A DNA stretch of 64,000 nucleotides from an uncultured Pelagibacteraceae bacterium (GCA_902631595.1 CACOZH010000002.1:1-64000); one strand, 5' to 3'. Positions 52,067 through 63,478 are shown, numbered from the stretch's first letter. The notes: generated by a model from the sequence alone, not told the origin. Translations and numbers: made by a program.

Positions 52067-53365
52067 TTATCTTCCAATTCCGAAATATTTTATATTTTGT
52101 TTATTGATTTTGTCAGGTGAATAAATATTTCTCATATCATAAACGATAAAATTTTTCTTTTTAACTACTTTTCTTAAATCAATTAGTTTCAATTCATTCC
52201 ACTCAGTATGAATTATAATTAAGTCAGACATTACACAAGCGTCTTTAATTGTATTTTTAAATTCGACATTTTTCAATTTTTCAAATTCATTTTTTTTTCC
52301 AGTTGGGTCATAGTATTTTATTTTAGCACCCTTCTTATTTAAATATGGAATCATTTTCAAACAAGCAGATTCTCTCATATCATCCGTATTAGCTTTAAAT
52401 GTAACTCCTAAAAATGTGATTTTTTTATTTTTTATTTTATTTTTTAAAATATAATTAATTCTTTTTAAAAGTAACTGAGATCTATTTTCATTTGAATTGA
52501 TAACTGTATTTATAACAGATAATGATGTTTTAGTTTTCTTCGCGGTAGCGACTAGAGCTCTTGTATCCTTTGGAAAACATGAACCACCATAAGGTGGTCC
52601 GGCTCTTAAAAATCTTCCACCTATCCTTTTATCGGTACCCATTCCAATTGATACATCTTCAATGTTAACATTCAATTTTTCACATAAATTGGCTAATTCA
52701 TTAATAAATGTAATCTTAGTAGCAAGGAAAGCATTTGACGCATATTTAATTAATTCTGCTGCACGTCTTGAAGCATTTATGTATTTAGCTCCTTTTGAAA
52801 TTAAGGGTAAATATAAATTTTTTAATATTTTATTGGATTTTTTATTGGATGTTCCAATTACAACTCTATCAGGATAAATAAAGTCTCTTATAGCTTCACC
52901 TTCACGTAAAAATTCAGGATTAGATACAACACTAAATAATTTTTTTTTTACTTTTTTAGAAATGAGTTTTTCCAATTTGTCACCAGTCATAACTGGTACA
53001 GTAGATTTATTCATTATTATTTTAAAAGACTTAATGTTTTTACTTATTTCTTTTGCTACAGAAATAACTTGGGATAAATCCGCTTCATAATTATTTTTTT
53101 TAGTTGGGGTTCCAACACAAATAAAAATTATATCTGATTTTTGAACAGATTCCGCCAAATTTGTTGAAAATTTTAATCTCCCAGCTTTATAATTTTTTTT
53201 AACTAATTCCTCTAAACCTGGCTCATAGATCGGGATAATTGATTTTTTTAATTGATTTATTTTTGATATATTTTTATCTACGCATATAACATCATTGCCT
53301 AAGTCAGCAAAACATACGCCACTTACAAGACCAACGTAGCCAGTACCAATCATACATAATTTCAT
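52067..53365 (-). CDS. ugd: UDP-glucose 6-dehydrogenase
   Basis: IGTGYVGLVSGVCFADLGNDV; AGPPYGGSCFPKDTRAL; NPEFLREG. Confidence 0.96.
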   Translation of the reverse strand: MKLCMIGTGYVGLVSGVCFADLGNDVICVDKNISKINQLKKSIIPIYEPGLEELVKKNYKAGRLKFSTNLAESVQKSDIIFICVGTPTKKNNYEADLSQVISVAKEISKNIKSFKIIMNKSTVPVMTGDKLEKLISKKVKKKLFSVVSNPEFLREGEAIRDFIYPDRVVIGTSNKKSNKILKNLYLPLISKGAKYINASRRAAELIKYASNAFLATKITFINELANLCEKLNVNIEDVSIGMGTDKRIGGRFLRAGPPYGGSCFPKDTRALVATAKKTKTSLSVINTVINSNENRSQLLLKRINYILKNKIKNKKITFLGVTFKANTDDMRESACLKMIPYLNKKGAKIKYYDPTGKKNEFEKLKNVEFKNTIKDACVMSDLIIIHTEWNELKLIDLRKVVKKKNFIVYDMRNIYSPDKINKQNIKYFGIGR

Positions 53366-54177
53366 AATTTAGAAATTTCTAATGAAGAATTAATATAGCC
53401 TTTCATAGTCCCACAGTCTAAATATTTTCCGGCAAAATTATGGCCTATGAAATTATAATCAGATTTGATTAATTCTCTAATTGAGTCTGTAATGTGTATT
53501 TCTCCACCAACTCCTTTTTTTTGTTTTTCAAGTTTCTTAAAAATATCTTTTGGTAAAATATACCTTCCTATTACAGCATTATTGGATGGTGCATTTTTTT
53601 TGTTTGGTTTTTCAATAACGTCTTTAATAAAAAAATTTCTTCTATTTATTTTTTTTTTTATAGAAAATATACCCCATCTACTTACATCTTCTCTTTTAAC
53701 TTTAATAGATGCCATAATTGAGCATTTAAATTTTTTATAGAGTAAAATCATTTCTTTTGAACAATTTTTTTTGATAATTAAATCGTCAGGAAATAAGATT
53801 AAAAAATGTGAACCACTAATAAGATTTTTTGTTTTTAAAATCGCATCACCAGTGCCGAGTGGTTTATTTTGGTAAATAAATTTAATCTTATTTTTATATT
53901 TTAATATTTTATTATACTCAAATTTTACTCGTTTATCTTTTTTTTTCTTAATTATTTTTTTATAGAATTTATCATTATAAAAATATTTCTTTATAATTTT
54001 TTTTTTATTCGAGATAATAAAAATTATTTCTTTAATTCCTGCATTTATACATTCATCTAAAATATATTCTAATCCAGGTTTACCATTTATAGGCAAAAGC
54101 TCTTTTGGCAATATACTTGTTAAAGGCAACAATCTTGTACCTAATCCTGCAAGTGGTATAATTGCTTGTTTGATCAT
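53362..54177 (-). CDS. galU: UTP-glucose-1-phosphate uridylyltransferase
   Basis: AIIPLAGLGTRLLPLTSILPKELLPINGKP; GGEIHITDSI. Confidence 0.94.
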   Translation of the reverse strand: MIKQAIIPLAGLGTRLLPLTSILPKELLPINGKPGLEYILDECINAGIKEIIFIISNKKKIIKKYFYNDKFYKKIIKKKKDKRVKFEYNKILKYKNKIKFIYQNKPLGTGDAILKTKNLISGSHFLILFPDDLIIKKNCSKEMILLYKKFKCSIMASIKVKREDVSRWGIFSIKKKINRRNFFIKDVIEKPNKKNAPSNNAVIGRYILPKDIFKKLEKQKKGVGGEIHITDSIRELIKSDYNFIGHNFAGKYLDCGTMKGYINSSLEISKL

Positions 54178-54204
54178 AATATTATATTTAATCAAGTATC
54201 ATAT

Positions 54205-55014
54205 ATGAAAATTTTTAAAAGCTTTAATATATTAAATCAACAAATTAACTTTAATGAGAGTATTGGATTTGTACCAACCATGGGGTCATTACATGAAGGT
54301 CATTTATCATTAATTAAATTATCTAAGTCTAAAACTAAAAAAACATTAGTAAGTATTTTTATTAATCCATCTCAATTTAATGATAAGAAAGATTTTACAC
54401 GGTATCCAAGAAATTTTAAAAATGATATTTCTATTCTTAAAAAATTAAAAGTTGACTACGTTTTTCTGCCAAGAAGTAAAGAAATTTATAAAAAAGGTAT
54501 TAATAAAAAATTCAAGATCACTAAAAAAGATATAGTTTTGTGTGCAAAATATAGAAAAGGACATTTTCAGGGAGTTTTAGCAGTTATGAATAGATTTATG
54601 CACAACATTAATGCATCACATGTATTTTTAGGAAAAAAAGATTTTCAACAAATATATTTAATTAAGAAATATTTACAAAAAAAATTTAAATTTAAAATAG
54701 TTTCTTGTAAAACAATTAGAAATTCAAATAAATTACCATTGTCTTCAAGAAATATTTTGCTGACAAATAAATTTATAAAAAAGTCCGAAAAAATTTCAAA
54801 ATTACTATTTAATTTTAAAAAAAAATTATCCTCAAATTTTGGAAATATAAAATTATTTAAATTATATAAATCTCAAATCAGAAATCTTTGTGATGAAATC
54901 GAATACTTAGAAATAAGAAACTCTAAAAATTTATCAAAAAATTTTTCAAAGAAAAATTTTAGAATATTTATTGCTTACCAGCAAAATAGTATAAGATTAA
55001 TTGATAATATTTAA
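54205..55014 (+). CDS. panC: pantoate-beta-alanine ligase
   Basis: GFVPTMGSLHEGHLSLIKLSK; VFLGKKDFQQ; LPLSSRNILL. Confidence 0.94.
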   Translation: MKIFKSFNILNQQINFNESIGFVPTMGSLHEGHLSLIKLSKSKTKKTLVSIFINPSQFNDKKDFTRYPRNFKNDISILKKLKVDYVFLPRSKEIYKKGINKKFKITKKDIVLCAKYRKGHFQGVLAVMNRFMHNINASHVFLGKKDFQQIYLIKKYLQKKFKFKIVSCKTIRNSNKLPLSSRNILLTNKFIKKSEKISKLLFNFKKKLSSNFGNIKLFKLYKSQIRNLCDEIEYLEIRNSKNLSKNFSKKNFRIFIAYQQNSIRLIDNI

Positions 55015-56391
55015 TCAATAAAAAAAATAAGCACCTATTCCAAGAAATGATAAAAATCCTATAACATCTGTTATTGTTGTAACAAAAACGCTTGATGCTA
55101 TTGCCGGATCCACTTTAAATTTTTTTAAACTTATTGGTATAAGTATTCCAAACAGTCCAGCAACTATCATATTTAAAACCATTGAAATTGAAATTATTAA
55201 CGACAAAATTGAGTCTTGAAACCAAAGTTGAACAATCGCTGCGCTTATAATTGCAAAAATTATTCCATTTAAAATGCCTATAGAGAATTCTTTAATAATA
55301 TTCTGTGAAAAATTATTTTCTGTTAAATCGTTTGTTGCAATTGCCCTAACTGTAACAGCAAGTGTTTGCATGCCAGCATTACCTCCCATTGAAGCTACAA
55401 TTGGCATTAAAAAAGCTAATGCTACCATTTGTTCAATAGTTGCGCCAAATAAACTTATCACCCATGTTGCCAAAAAAGCAGTAAATAAATTTAGTAATAA
55501 CCAATTAAATCTTCTTTTTGTTTTAGTCATTATTCCATCAGTTATTTCTTCATCACCAACTCCTGCTAGTCTTAAAGCATCCTCTTCAGCCTCTTCGGCT
55601 AATACCGTTAATACATCATCATTTGTTATCATCCCAACAAGTTTATCATTTTTGTCAACTACACATGCAGAATTAAGATTATAATTTTCAAACATACGGC
55701 CCACTTCTTCTCTATCCATATCTACAGGAATTAAAATTTGCGTTTCATTTGTAATTGAAATCATTTTTGTATCTCTTGGTGTCCTTAATACTTTTGATGA
55801 TGGAACAGTTCCAATAGGTTTAAATTCATTATCAACTATAAAAATTTCTAAAAACTCCTCAGGTAAGTCTCTATTTTCTCTTAAATAATCAATAGTTTGG
55901 CCAACAGACCAATTACTTGGAATCGCTGTAAATTGTCTTTGCATTAATCTTGCAGCACTATCTTCCGGATAACTCAAACTTTCTAGTAAAACAAATCTAT
56001 CTTTTGGTGGTAGAGAGCTTAAAACATTATTTTTATTTTTTTCGTCTAAATTTTCTAAAATTTTAATTGCATCATCTGAGTCAAGATTCTTTAAAATAAA
56101 AACTATGCTTTCATTTGATAAATATTTGGTTATTTCAGTTTGAATAGCTTCATTTAATTCAATAAAAATAGATGGGTCAATTTTAAAATTTGAGAGTTTT
56201 ATTAAGTTTTCTCTATCGTCTTGAGACAAATGTTCTATTATATCAGCTGCATCAGCAGGATGCATTTCTTTGAAAGAATTATTAATAAAAGATGCGTCAC
56301 TAATGGAAATTTTTTCAGTAATTACTTTTATATATTCCTTATTAAATTCAAAATTAACAATTTTATCTTTGTTTTTTTTTATTAAACTCAT
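55015..56391 (-). CDS. mgtE: magnesium transporter MgtE
   Basis: N-domain, CBS pair, PIVASMGGNAGMQTLAVTVRA. Confidence 0.95.
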   Translation of the reverse strand: MSLIKKNKDKIVNFEFNKEYIKVITEKISISDASFINNSFKEMHPADAADIIEHLSQDDRENLIKLSNFKIDPSIFIELNEAIQTEITKYLSNESIVFILKNLDSDDAIKILENLDEKNKNNVLSSLPPKDRFVLLESLSYPEDSAARLMQRQFTAIPSNWSVGQTIDYLRENRDLPEEFLEIFIVDNEFKPIGTVPSSKVLRTPRDTKMISITNETQILIPVDMDREEVGRMFENYNLNSACVVDKNDKLVGMITNDDVLTVLAEEAEEDALRLAGVGDEEITDGIMTKTKRRFNWLLLNLFTAFLATWVISLFGATIEQMVALAFLMPIVASMGGNAGMQTLAVTVRAIATNDLTENNFSQNIIKEFSIGILNGIIFAIISAAIVQLWFQDSILSLIISISMVLNMIVAGLFGILIPISLKKFKVDPAIASSVFVTTITDVIGFLSFLGIGAYFFY

Positions 56392-56442
56392 GATCGATAT
56401 TTCTAGTTTTTTTGAGCGATATCCTTATATTACAAATTTAAT

Positions 56443-57075
56443 ATGAGTATAGAGATAAAAAGATCAGTAAAACCAGTAGAATATAATGATGCAATTAGTT
56501 TACTTGAAAAAAGGTTATCAAAAGTAATAAATAATACTGAAAAAGAATTAATTTGGTTTCTAGAGCATGAAGAAGTTTATACAGCTGGCACAAGTTTTAA
56601 CCAATCAGATATTTTAGATAAATCAATTAAAGTTATTAAAACATCTCGTGGTGGAAAAATTACTTGCCATTCACCAGGTCAGTTGATTTGTTACTTAGTA
56701 ATAGATTTAAATAAAAGAAAAAAAGATATAAGAAAATTTATTATTAATTTAGAAAATTCAATTATTGATACATTAAAAGAATTTAAAATAGCTAGCAATA
56801 GTGATCGTAAAAATATTGGTATATGGACAATGCATAATAATGAGTCTAAAAAGATTGCAGCAATAGGGATTAAAGTAAAAAAATGGGTTACCTATCATGG
56901 ATTTTCAATAAATATTAGCAATGATCTTAATTGTTTTAAAAAAATTAAACCCTGTGGATTAAATAATAAAAAAATTATTGGGCTAAATGACCTATCTAAA
57001 ATTAAATACTCAGAATTTATAGATGTTTTAAAAGAAAATTTAACTACAAATCTATCTGTTTCAAATTATTTTTAA
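56443..57075 (+). CDS. lipB: lipoyl(octanoyl) transferase
   Basis: EHEEVYTAGTS; RGGKITCHSPGQLICY; KIAAIGIKVKKWVTYHG. Confidence 0.95.
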   Translation: MSIEIKRSVKPVEYNDAISLLEKRLSKVINNTEKELIWFLEHEEVYTAGTSFNQSDILDKSIKVIKTSRGGKITCHSPGQLICYLVIDLNKRKKDIRKFIINLENSIIDTLKEFKIASNSDRKNIGIWTMHNNESKKIAAIGIKVKKWVTYHGFSINISNDLNCFKKIKPCGLNNKKIIGLNDLSKIKYSEFIDVLKENLTTNLSVSNYF

Positions 57076-57949
57076 TTAAAAAATTTTTAAAATAATCAGG
57101 TAATATAGCCTTAAAATTATATTTTTTATTATTTAAAATAAATTTTAACTCATACGCATGTAGCATTAAATGATTATCTTTATTAGGTTTATTAATATAG
57201 TATTTCATATCACCTACGATTGGACATTTTAGATCAGTGAGATGTTTTCTAATTTGATGTTTTCTTCCAGTGATCGGTTTTAATTTAAATAATGTATAAT
57301 TTTTGTTATTATCAATTTTTTGAAAATGAGTAATCGCTCTTTCTAAAATTTTTTTATTACCTTCATATCTTATCAAATTATTGTCAATCTTATCTTTGTA
57401 CTTATCAGTATGTCCAAAAGATAGAGCAATATATGTTTTGTGTATTTTTCTTATTCTAAAGAGACTAGTAAGTTGTTGCGCGGTACTACGATTTTTTGCA
57501 ATAATTATTACTCCTGAGGTATCTTTATCTAGTCTATGAACTATGTATGGTTGGGAATTTTCAAAATATTTACTGTTCGAAAAAATATTTATTAAATTTT
57601 CTTTAATTTTTGTCCCCCCTTGAACAGCTAAGCCACTTTTTTTATTTATTACGATGAAATCTGAATTATTTTCAATTACTGAATTTTCAGTTTCTTTAAT
57701 TATTTTAGTTTTTGGTTTATATTTCTTTGTGTCTTGAGATAAATTTTTATAAGAAAAATTATATAAATATATTTGATCAAGTTTATTTAATTTATAAGAA
57801 CTCTTAACTTTTCTTTTGTTAACCTTAATTTTTCCTTTTCTAAGATCTTTTTCAATTAAACTTTGCGGTATTTTATTTAGATTATTTTTAATCCACTTAT
57901 CTATTCTTAAGCCAATTGAGGACTCATCTATTTTTATTACCTCTGGCAT
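57044..57949 (-). CDS. rluC: RluA-family 23S rRNA pseudouridine synthase (RluC-like)
   Basis: S4 domain; PYIVHRLDKDTSGVIIIAK; ITGRKHQIRKHL. Confidence 0.9.
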   Translation of the reverse strand: MPEVIKIDESSIGLRIDKWIKNNLNKIPQSLIEKDLRKGKIKVNKRKVKSSYKLNKLDQIYLYNFSYKNLSQDTKKYKPKTKIIKETENSVIENNSDFIVINKKSGLAVQGGTKIKENLINIFSNSKYFENSQPYIVHRLDKDTSGVIIIAKNRSTAQQLTSLFRIRKIHKTYIALSFGHTDKYKDKIDNNLIRYEGNKKILERAITHFQKIDNNKNYTLFKLKPITGRKHQIRKHLTDLKCPIVGDMKYYINKPNKDNHLMLHAYELKFILNNKKYNFKAILPDYFKNFLIKNNLKQIDL

Positions 57950-57966
57950 TTATATATTAAATTTTT

Positions 57967-58404
57967 TTAAGCTGTTTTTTCTACAGGCGCTTGTTCTTTA
58001 CCTTTATTCTCTGTTTTTTTCTTTTTGTCTACACGCTTAGCCTCAACGTCTCTATCAACAAATTCTATAATTGCCATAGGTGCATTGTCCCCATACCTGT
58101 AACCTGCTTTGATAATTCTTGTATAACCGCCTTTTCTTGTTTCGTATCTTTTTGATAACTTCTTTCTAATTTTATTTACGGTTTCAATATTTTGTAATTT
58201 TGAAACAAGTCTCTTAGTATTTGCCAAGGTATCATTTTTGCCAATTGTGATCAATTTTTCTGCTTGCGGTCTTAAAACTTTTGCTTTTGGGAGAGTTGTT
58301 GTAATTTGCTCATATTTAACCAGTGAGTTAAGCATATTTTTAATTAAAGCTTTTCTATGTTCAGACGTTCTATTTAGTTTTTTATTTCCTATTTTATGTC
58401 TCAT
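57967..58404 (-). CDS. rplQ: 50S ribosomal protein L17
   Basis: MRHKIGNKKLNRTSEHRKALIKNML. Confidence 0.97.
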   Translation of the reverse strand: MRHKIGNKKLNRTSEHRKALIKNMLNSLVKYEQITTTLPKAKVLRPQAEKLITIGKNDTLANTKRLVSKLQNIETVNKIRKKLSKRYETRKGGYTRIIKAGYRYGDNAPMAIIEFVDRDVEAKRVDKKKKTENKGKEQAPVEKTA

Positions 58405-58407
58405 TTA

Positions 58408-59436
58408 TTAAATTGCATCCTCAAGTTTTTTTGATAATTCTGCAATGTTGTCTGGAGGCCAATTTGGTATTTCCATTCCAAGATATAAAGACATTCCACT
58501 TAAAACCTCTTTAATTTCGTTTAATGATTTTCTTCCAAAATTTGGTGTTCTTAACATTTCACCTTCAGATTTTTGTACTAAATCACCAATATAAATTATG
58601 TTATCGTTTTTTAGGCAGTTCATAGATCGAACAGATAGCTCAAGTTCATCAACTTTTCTTAGTAGATTTTGATTGAATTCTGGTTCTTTAGGTTGGTCTT
58701 GAATCTTGATTTCTTGCGGCTCATCAAAATTGACAAACATTCCAAGCTGATCTTGAAAGATTCTTGCAGAATAGGCCAAAGCATCTTCAGCTGTTATTGA
58801 ACCATTGGTTTCTATTTCCATAGTTAATTTGTCATAATCTAATGCTTTTCCTTCCCTCGCAGTGCTTACAGAGTAAGAAACTTTTTTAACTGGACTGAAT
58901 AAAGAGTCAATTGGTATTAAACCTAATGGAGGTTCTTCAGGCTTGTTTAGCTCAGCAGAAACATAGCCTTTTCCATTACCTACAAAAAGTTCCATGTGAA
59001 AATTTGTATTTTCATCTAAATTACATATTACTAGATTAGGGTTAAGAATTTCAATATCTGGGATAGGTGTAATTTGAGATGCTTTAATTTCACCAGGACC
59101 CTTAGCTTCTAATATTAGTTTTTTATTTCCTTCGGAGTTACTTTTGAGAGCTAAAGATTTTATATTTAATACAATATCTGTCACATCTTCTCTAACGCCT
59201 TTAATTGAACTATACTCATGCTGAACTCCATCTATTTGGATTGCTGTTACAGCCGTTCCTCTGATTGATGAAAGTAAAATTCTTCGTAAAGAATTACCTA
59301 TGGTTAAGCCGTATCCCTTTTCTAATGGCTCAGCTATTACCTTCGCAAAAGTTTTATCATCGTTCTGGTCAACATCTATTTTTGAAGGTTTGATTAATGA
59401 TTTCCAGTTTTTTAAATTTACATTGCTAGTTTCCAT
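58408..59436 (-). CDS. rpoA: DNA-directed RNA polymerase subunit alpha
   Basis: [29 protein letters not shown]; alpha-CTD. Confidence 0.98.
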   Translation of the reverse strand: METSNVNLKNWKSLIKPSKIDVDQNDDKTFAKVIAEPLEKGYGLTIGNSLRRILLSSIRGTAVTAIQIDGVQHEYSSIKGVREDVTDIVLNIKSLALKSNSEGNKKLILEAKGPGEIKASQITPIPDIEILNPNLVICNLDENTNFHMELFVGNGKGYVSAELNKPEEPPLGLIPIDSLFSPVKKVSYSVSTAREGKALDYDKLTMEIETNGSITAEDALAYSARIFQDQLGMFVNFDEPQEIKIQDQPKEPEFNQNLLRKVDELELSVRSMNCLKNDNIIYIGDLVQKSEGEMLRTPNFGRKSLNEIKEVLSGMSLYLGMEIPNWPPDNIAELSKKLEDAI

Positions 59437-59439
59437 GTC

Positions 59440-59871
59440 TTAAACTCTCCTTTTTTTTGGTGGTCTTGTTCCATTATGAGGCATTGGTGTGGTATCTTTA
59501 ATAGAAGTAATTTTGAAACCTCTTGCCTGCAATGCTCGTAAAGCAGTTTCTCTTCCTGAGCCAGGACCTTTAACTTCAACTGATAAAATTTTCATTCCAC
59601 ATTCAAGTGCTTTTACCGCAGCAGCATCAGCGGCTACTTGAGCAGCGTATGGAGTTGATTTTCTAGATCCTTTAAAACCTTTTTGTCCAGCTGATGCCCA
59701 CGAAACAACATTTCCATTTGTATCAGCTATTGAGATTATTGTGTTATTAAATGTTGATTGAACATATGCAACACCGTTAAGAATATTTTTTTTTACTTTT
59801 TTTTTTGAATAAGCTTTTTTTTTTGGAGCTTCTTTATCAGTATTAGTATTTTTTTTTTCTTCTTTTGCCAT
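59440..59871 (-). CDS. rpsK: 30S ribosomal protein S11
   Basis: [35 protein letters not shown]. Confidence 0.98.
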   Translation of the reverse strand: MAKEEKKNTNTDKEAPKKKAYSKKKVKKNILNGVAYVQSTFNNTIISIADTNGNVVSWASAGQKGFKGSRKSTPYAAQVAADAAAVKALECGMKILSVEVKGPGSGRETALRALQARGFKITSIKDTTPMPHNGTRPPKKRRV

Positions 59872-59875
59872 TTTA

Positions 59876-60259
59876 TTATTTTTTAAGTGGAGTTAATTTC
59901 TTGCCAGCGATAGCTATGGCTTTTCCTTTTCTTGTTCTAGCATTGCATCTTGTTCTTTGACCTCTAACAGGTAGTTTTTTTTTATGCCTTGATCCTCTAT
60001 AACAAGCTAGATCAATAAGTCTTTTTATGCTTAAGGAGTTATCTCTTCTTAAGTCACCTTCGACTGTAAAATTTCCATCAATATATTCTCTAATTTTTAG
60101 AATTTCATCGTCAGTTAGTTCATTAACTCTTTTTGTTGCCGGTATGCTTAAAGCTGTGCATATTTTAGAAGAAAATTTATCTCCTATACCGTATATATAT
60201 GTAAGTCCTATATGAACTAGTTTATTCTGTGGAATATTAACACCTGCAATACGAGCCAT
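59876..60259 (-). CDS. rpsM: 30S ribosomal protein S13
   Basis: [38 protein letters not shown]. Confidence 0.98.
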   Translation of the reverse strand: MARIAGVNIPQNKLVHIGLTYIYGIGDKFSSKICTALSIPATKRVNELTDDEILKIREYIDGNFTVEGDLRRDNSLSIKRLIDLACYRGSRHKKKLPVRGQRTRCNARTRKGKAIAIAGKKLTPLKK

Positions 60260-60314
60260 AATTTTTGTGATAAATTGTGCCTTTTATATAATAAGTTTTA
60301 TCAAAGTCAATGTC

Positions 60315-60878
60315 TTAAACATTGATAAAAGTGTCTATTTTTCTTGTTATTTGATCAATTTCAAGACTTCCATCGATTTCATGAAAATTTGAATTTTTAG
60401 AATAGAACTGCAATACAGGCTCTGTTGTTTGCATGTATGTGTCATATCTTCTTAAAATTGTATTAAGTTCATCATCACTTCTATTTTCTATAGATTTTCT
60501 TTTTTCAATTCTTTTTACTATTGTATCTTTGTTGACATTAAGAAAGAAAATAATATCAATTTTTTGATTTGAATCTTTAAGTAATAGATCTAAATTTTTT
60601 GCCTGTGTTAATGATCTAGGATATCCATCAAAAATTAATTTATTTTTTTTTTGTGGGTCAAAAATAATTCTTTTGATAAGTTCGTTCACTATTTTGTCAT
60701 CAACAAATTTACCATAATTCATATCGTTAATTATAAGTTTTCCTATATCTGTCTCCTTTTTAATTTCCTCTCTAAGCATTTCTCCAGTTGAAACTTGAAT
60801 GCCATTAGTAACTTTAACCAAATATTTAGATTGAGTACCCTTTCCAGCACCTGGTGGGCCAAATAATATAATGTTCAC
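60315..60878 (-). CDS. adk: adenylate kinase (short form)
   Basis: ILFGPPGAGKGTQSKYL; FDGYPRSLTQA. Confidence 0.97.
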   Translation of the reverse strand: MNIILFGPPGAGKGTQSKYLVKVTNGIQVSTGEMLREEIKKETDIGKLIINDMNYGKFVDDKIVNELIKRIIFDPQKKNKLIFDGYPRSLTQAKNLDLLLKDSNQKIDIIFFLNVNKDTIVKRIEKRKSIENRSDDELNTILRRYDTYMQTTEPVLQFYSKNSNFHEIDGSLEIDQITRKIDTFINV

Positions 60879-62156
60879 TTATTTTCCAAATTGCGTTTTT
60901 TTTATTAATTGCTCATATTGAGAACTCATTAATCTTGTTTGAATTTGTGTAACTGTATCTATTGCAACCACAACAACAATCAATATTGAAGTTCCTCCTA
61001 AATAAAAAGGTATAGGATAATTTGCAATTAAAAATTCAGGCATCAAACAAACTAATGTTAGGTATAGAGCACCTATTGTTGTTAACTTTGTCAAAATATT
61101 TTCAATATATAAAGCTGTACTTTCGCCAGGTCTTATACCTGGTATAAATCCCCCATACTTTCTTAAATTTTCAGCGGTTTCATTTGGATTGAAAGTTATT
61201 GAAGTGTAAAAAAAAGTGAAGAATATTATTCCTGAAGCATATAGGAGCATATAAAGAGGCTGACCTTGTGAAAAGAAAGACGCCAAATTAAGAAATGTTT
61301 CATTTTGAGAAACATTAAAATTTGAGAATGTAATTGGCAACAATAGTAATGCGGATGCAAAGATTGCTGGTATTACTCCTGCCGAATTTATTTTCAATGG
61401 TAAATGTGATGAGTCACCACCATAAATTTTATTTCCAACCTGTCTTTTAGGATAATTAATAGGTATTTTTCTTAGAGCTCTTTCCATAAAAACAATAAAC
61501 ATTATTGTTAAGATCAATATTACAAATATTGATATAATAACTATTGTTGATAGAGCGCCAGTTCTTCCTAATTCAAAAGTTGTAGCAAGTGCTCGTGGAA
61601 TTTCAGCAACTATTCCTGAAAAAATAATCAGTGAAATACCGTTACCTATACCTCTTTGTGTAATTTGTTCACCCAACCACATTAAAAACATTGTTCCAGC
61701 TACTATTGTTGTTACTGTTGAAATTTTAAAAAATACCCCTGGATTAATTACTAGATTAGCTGATGACTCTAAACCAACTGATAATCCATATCCTTGTACA
61801 GTAGCTAATAAAACTGTTCCATAACGAGTTATTTGTGTAATTTTTTGTCTACCTTTTTCCCCTTGTGATTTTAAATTTTTAAAATAATCAGAAACACCAG
61901 TTAGTAACTGCACTATGATTGATGATGAAATATATGGCATTATTCCCAAAGCGAAAATTGCCATTCTGCTTATGGCGCCTCCTGCAAAAACATTAAACAT
62001 ACCGAGCAAACCTTTTTGATTTCCCTCCATTAAAATTTGAAGTTGATTTGGATCTATGCCTGGTAATGGAACAAAAGTTCCGAGTCGATAGATTGCTAAA
62101 ATAAAAATTGTGAATAATATTCTATTTCTTAAATCGTTTTGGTTGCTTGCGCTCAT
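60879..62156 (-). CDS. secY: preprotein translocase subunit SecY
   Basis: LPGIDPNQL; NVFAGGAISRMAIFALGIMPYISSSI; GGTSILIVVVVAIDT. Confidence 0.98.
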   Translation of the reverse strand: MSASNQNDLRNRILFTIFILAIYRLGTFVPLPGIDPNQLQILMEGNQKGLLGMFNVFAGGAISRMAIFALGIMPYISSSIIVQLLTGVSDYFKNLKSQGEKGRQKITQITRYGTVLLATVQGYGLSVGLESSANLVINPGVFFKISTVTTIVAGTMFLMWLGEQITQRGIGNGISLIIFSGIVAEIPRALATTFELGRTGALSTIVIISIFVILILTIMFIVFMERALRKIPINYPKRQVGNKIYGGDSSHLPLKINSAGVIPAIFASALLLLPITFSNFNVSQNETFLNLASFFSQGQPLYMLLYASGIIFFTFFYTSITFNPNETAENLRKYGGFIPGIRPGESTALYIENILTKLTTIGALYLTLVCLMPEFLIANYPIPFYLGGTSILIVVVVAIDTVTQIQTRLMSSQYEQLIKKTQFGK

Positions 62157-62614
62157 TACACAGTATCTTTAATTGAGGAAATTGACCCTGATTTTGAAAG
62201 TTTGTCCTTTGCTGATTTTGATAATAGGTTTGTATCAATATTTACTTTAATGTTAATATTTCCTTTGCCTAAAATTTTGAAGTATTTTACACTTTTTTTA
62301 ATTATTTTCTTTGATTGCAGAAGATTTAAATCAATTTTATCTGATGCAGAAATAATCTTTTTATCTATTAAAGATTGGATTTTATCTAAATTAATGATCG
62401 CAGTTTTTTTTTTATTATTCAAAGAGTTGAAGCCTCTTTTCGGCAGTCTTCTATAAAGAGGCATCTGACCACCCTCAAAACTTTTTATTGCGACTCCACT
62501 TCTTGATTTTTGACCCTTAACTCCTCTACCTGAGGTTTTTCCTTTCCCGCTACCTATTCCTCTTCCAATTCTTTTTTTTGTCTCTTTTGTTTTAACTTTT
62601 GTGTTTAACCTCAT
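62156..62614 (-). CDS. rplO: 50S ribosomal protein L15
   Basis: [27 protein letters not shown]. Confidence 0.97.
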   Translation of the reverse strand: MRLNTKVKTKETKKRIGRGIGSGKGKTSGRGVKGQKSRSGVAIKSFEGGQMPLYRRLPKRGFNSLNNKKKTAIINLDKIQSLIDKKIISASDKIDLNLLQSKKIIKKSVKYFKILGKGNINIKVNIDTNLLSKSAKDKLSKSGSISSIKDTV

Positions 62615-62615
62615 T

Positions 62616-63122
62616 TTAACCTCTTTTTTCTACAATCTCAGATATTTTTTTATTTCTCGAATAAGAAATTGATTTTGGAGAATGTTGTAATTTTAATGCT
62701 TTAACACATGCTCTAATGACGTTATGTGGATTTCCTGTTCCTAGAGATTTAGCAACAATATCTTTTATACCTAAAACTTCGCATATTGCTCTTATTGGAC
62801 CACCAGCAATTATACCTGTACCTTTAGGAGCTGATCTTAATAAAACTTTTCCAGCGCCATCTTTACTATAAACATCATGATGAATTGTTCTTCCATCTCT
62901 TAGTGGTATTTTAACTAGTTTTCTTTTAGCTAATTCATTGGCTTTTTTTATAGCATCAGGCACTTGTTTGGCTTTTGCGTGGGCTATTCCAATTTGCCCA
63001 TTTTGATTTCCTACAACAACTAATGCTGAAAAACCAAATCTTCTTCCACCTTTAACTACCTTTGTTATTCTATTTATATGTACTAACTTTTCAATAAAAT
63101 CGTTATTATTATTTTTTTCCAT
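62616..63122 (-). CDS. rpsE: 30S ribosomal protein S5
   Basis: [37 protein letters not shown]. Confidence 0.98.
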   Translation of the reverse strand: MEKNNNNDFIEKLVHINRITKVVKGGRRFGFSALVVVGNQNGQIGIAHAKAKQVPDAIKKANELAKRKLVKIPLRDGRTIHHDVYSKDGAGKVLLRSAPKGTGIIAGGPIRAICEVLGIKDIVAKSLGTGNPHNVIRACVKALKLQHSPKSISYSRNKKISEIVEKRG

Positions 63123-63124
63123 AA

Positions 63125-63478
63125 TTAAAATTCCAATCCATTTTTTCTAAGCGTTTCAGCAAAAATTTTAATCCTACCGTGATATTTGTATATACCTCTA
63201 TCAAAATATACTTTTGTAATGTTTTTATCTTTAGCTTTTTCAGCTAATTTTGTTGCAACAATTTCTGATAATTCAGATTTTTTTTTCTTTGAATCTTTTA
63301 AAATATTTGAATTTGAAGTTGCCGATATAAGTGTCTTATTATTTTTGTCATCTATTATTTGAGCGGAAATATTTTTTGTTGACCTTGAAATAGTCAATCT
63401 CATTCTATTGTTTGGATTATTTTTTTTTAATTTGTTTCTAATTCTAAATTTTTTTCTATTTTTAGTATCTAGCTTCAT
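63125..63478 (-). CDS. rplR: 50S ribosomal protein L18
   Basis: RRxR-rich N-terminus; [26 protein letters not shown]. Confidence 0.96.
   Translation of the reverse strand: MKLDTKNRKKFRIRNKLKKNNPNNRMRLTISRSTKNISAQIIDDKNNKTLISATSNSNILKDSKKKKSELSEIVATKLAEKAKDKNITKVYFDRGIYKYHGRIKIFAETLRKNGLEF

Noticed and set aside
52067-54177. ugd-galU as part of a polysaccharide island
   Set aside because: Only two common sugar-nucleotide genes with no adjoining glycosyltransferases or flippase.
55274-55684. 136-aa ORF antisense to mgtE
   Set aside because: Shadow ORF; mgtE is clearly the coding strand.
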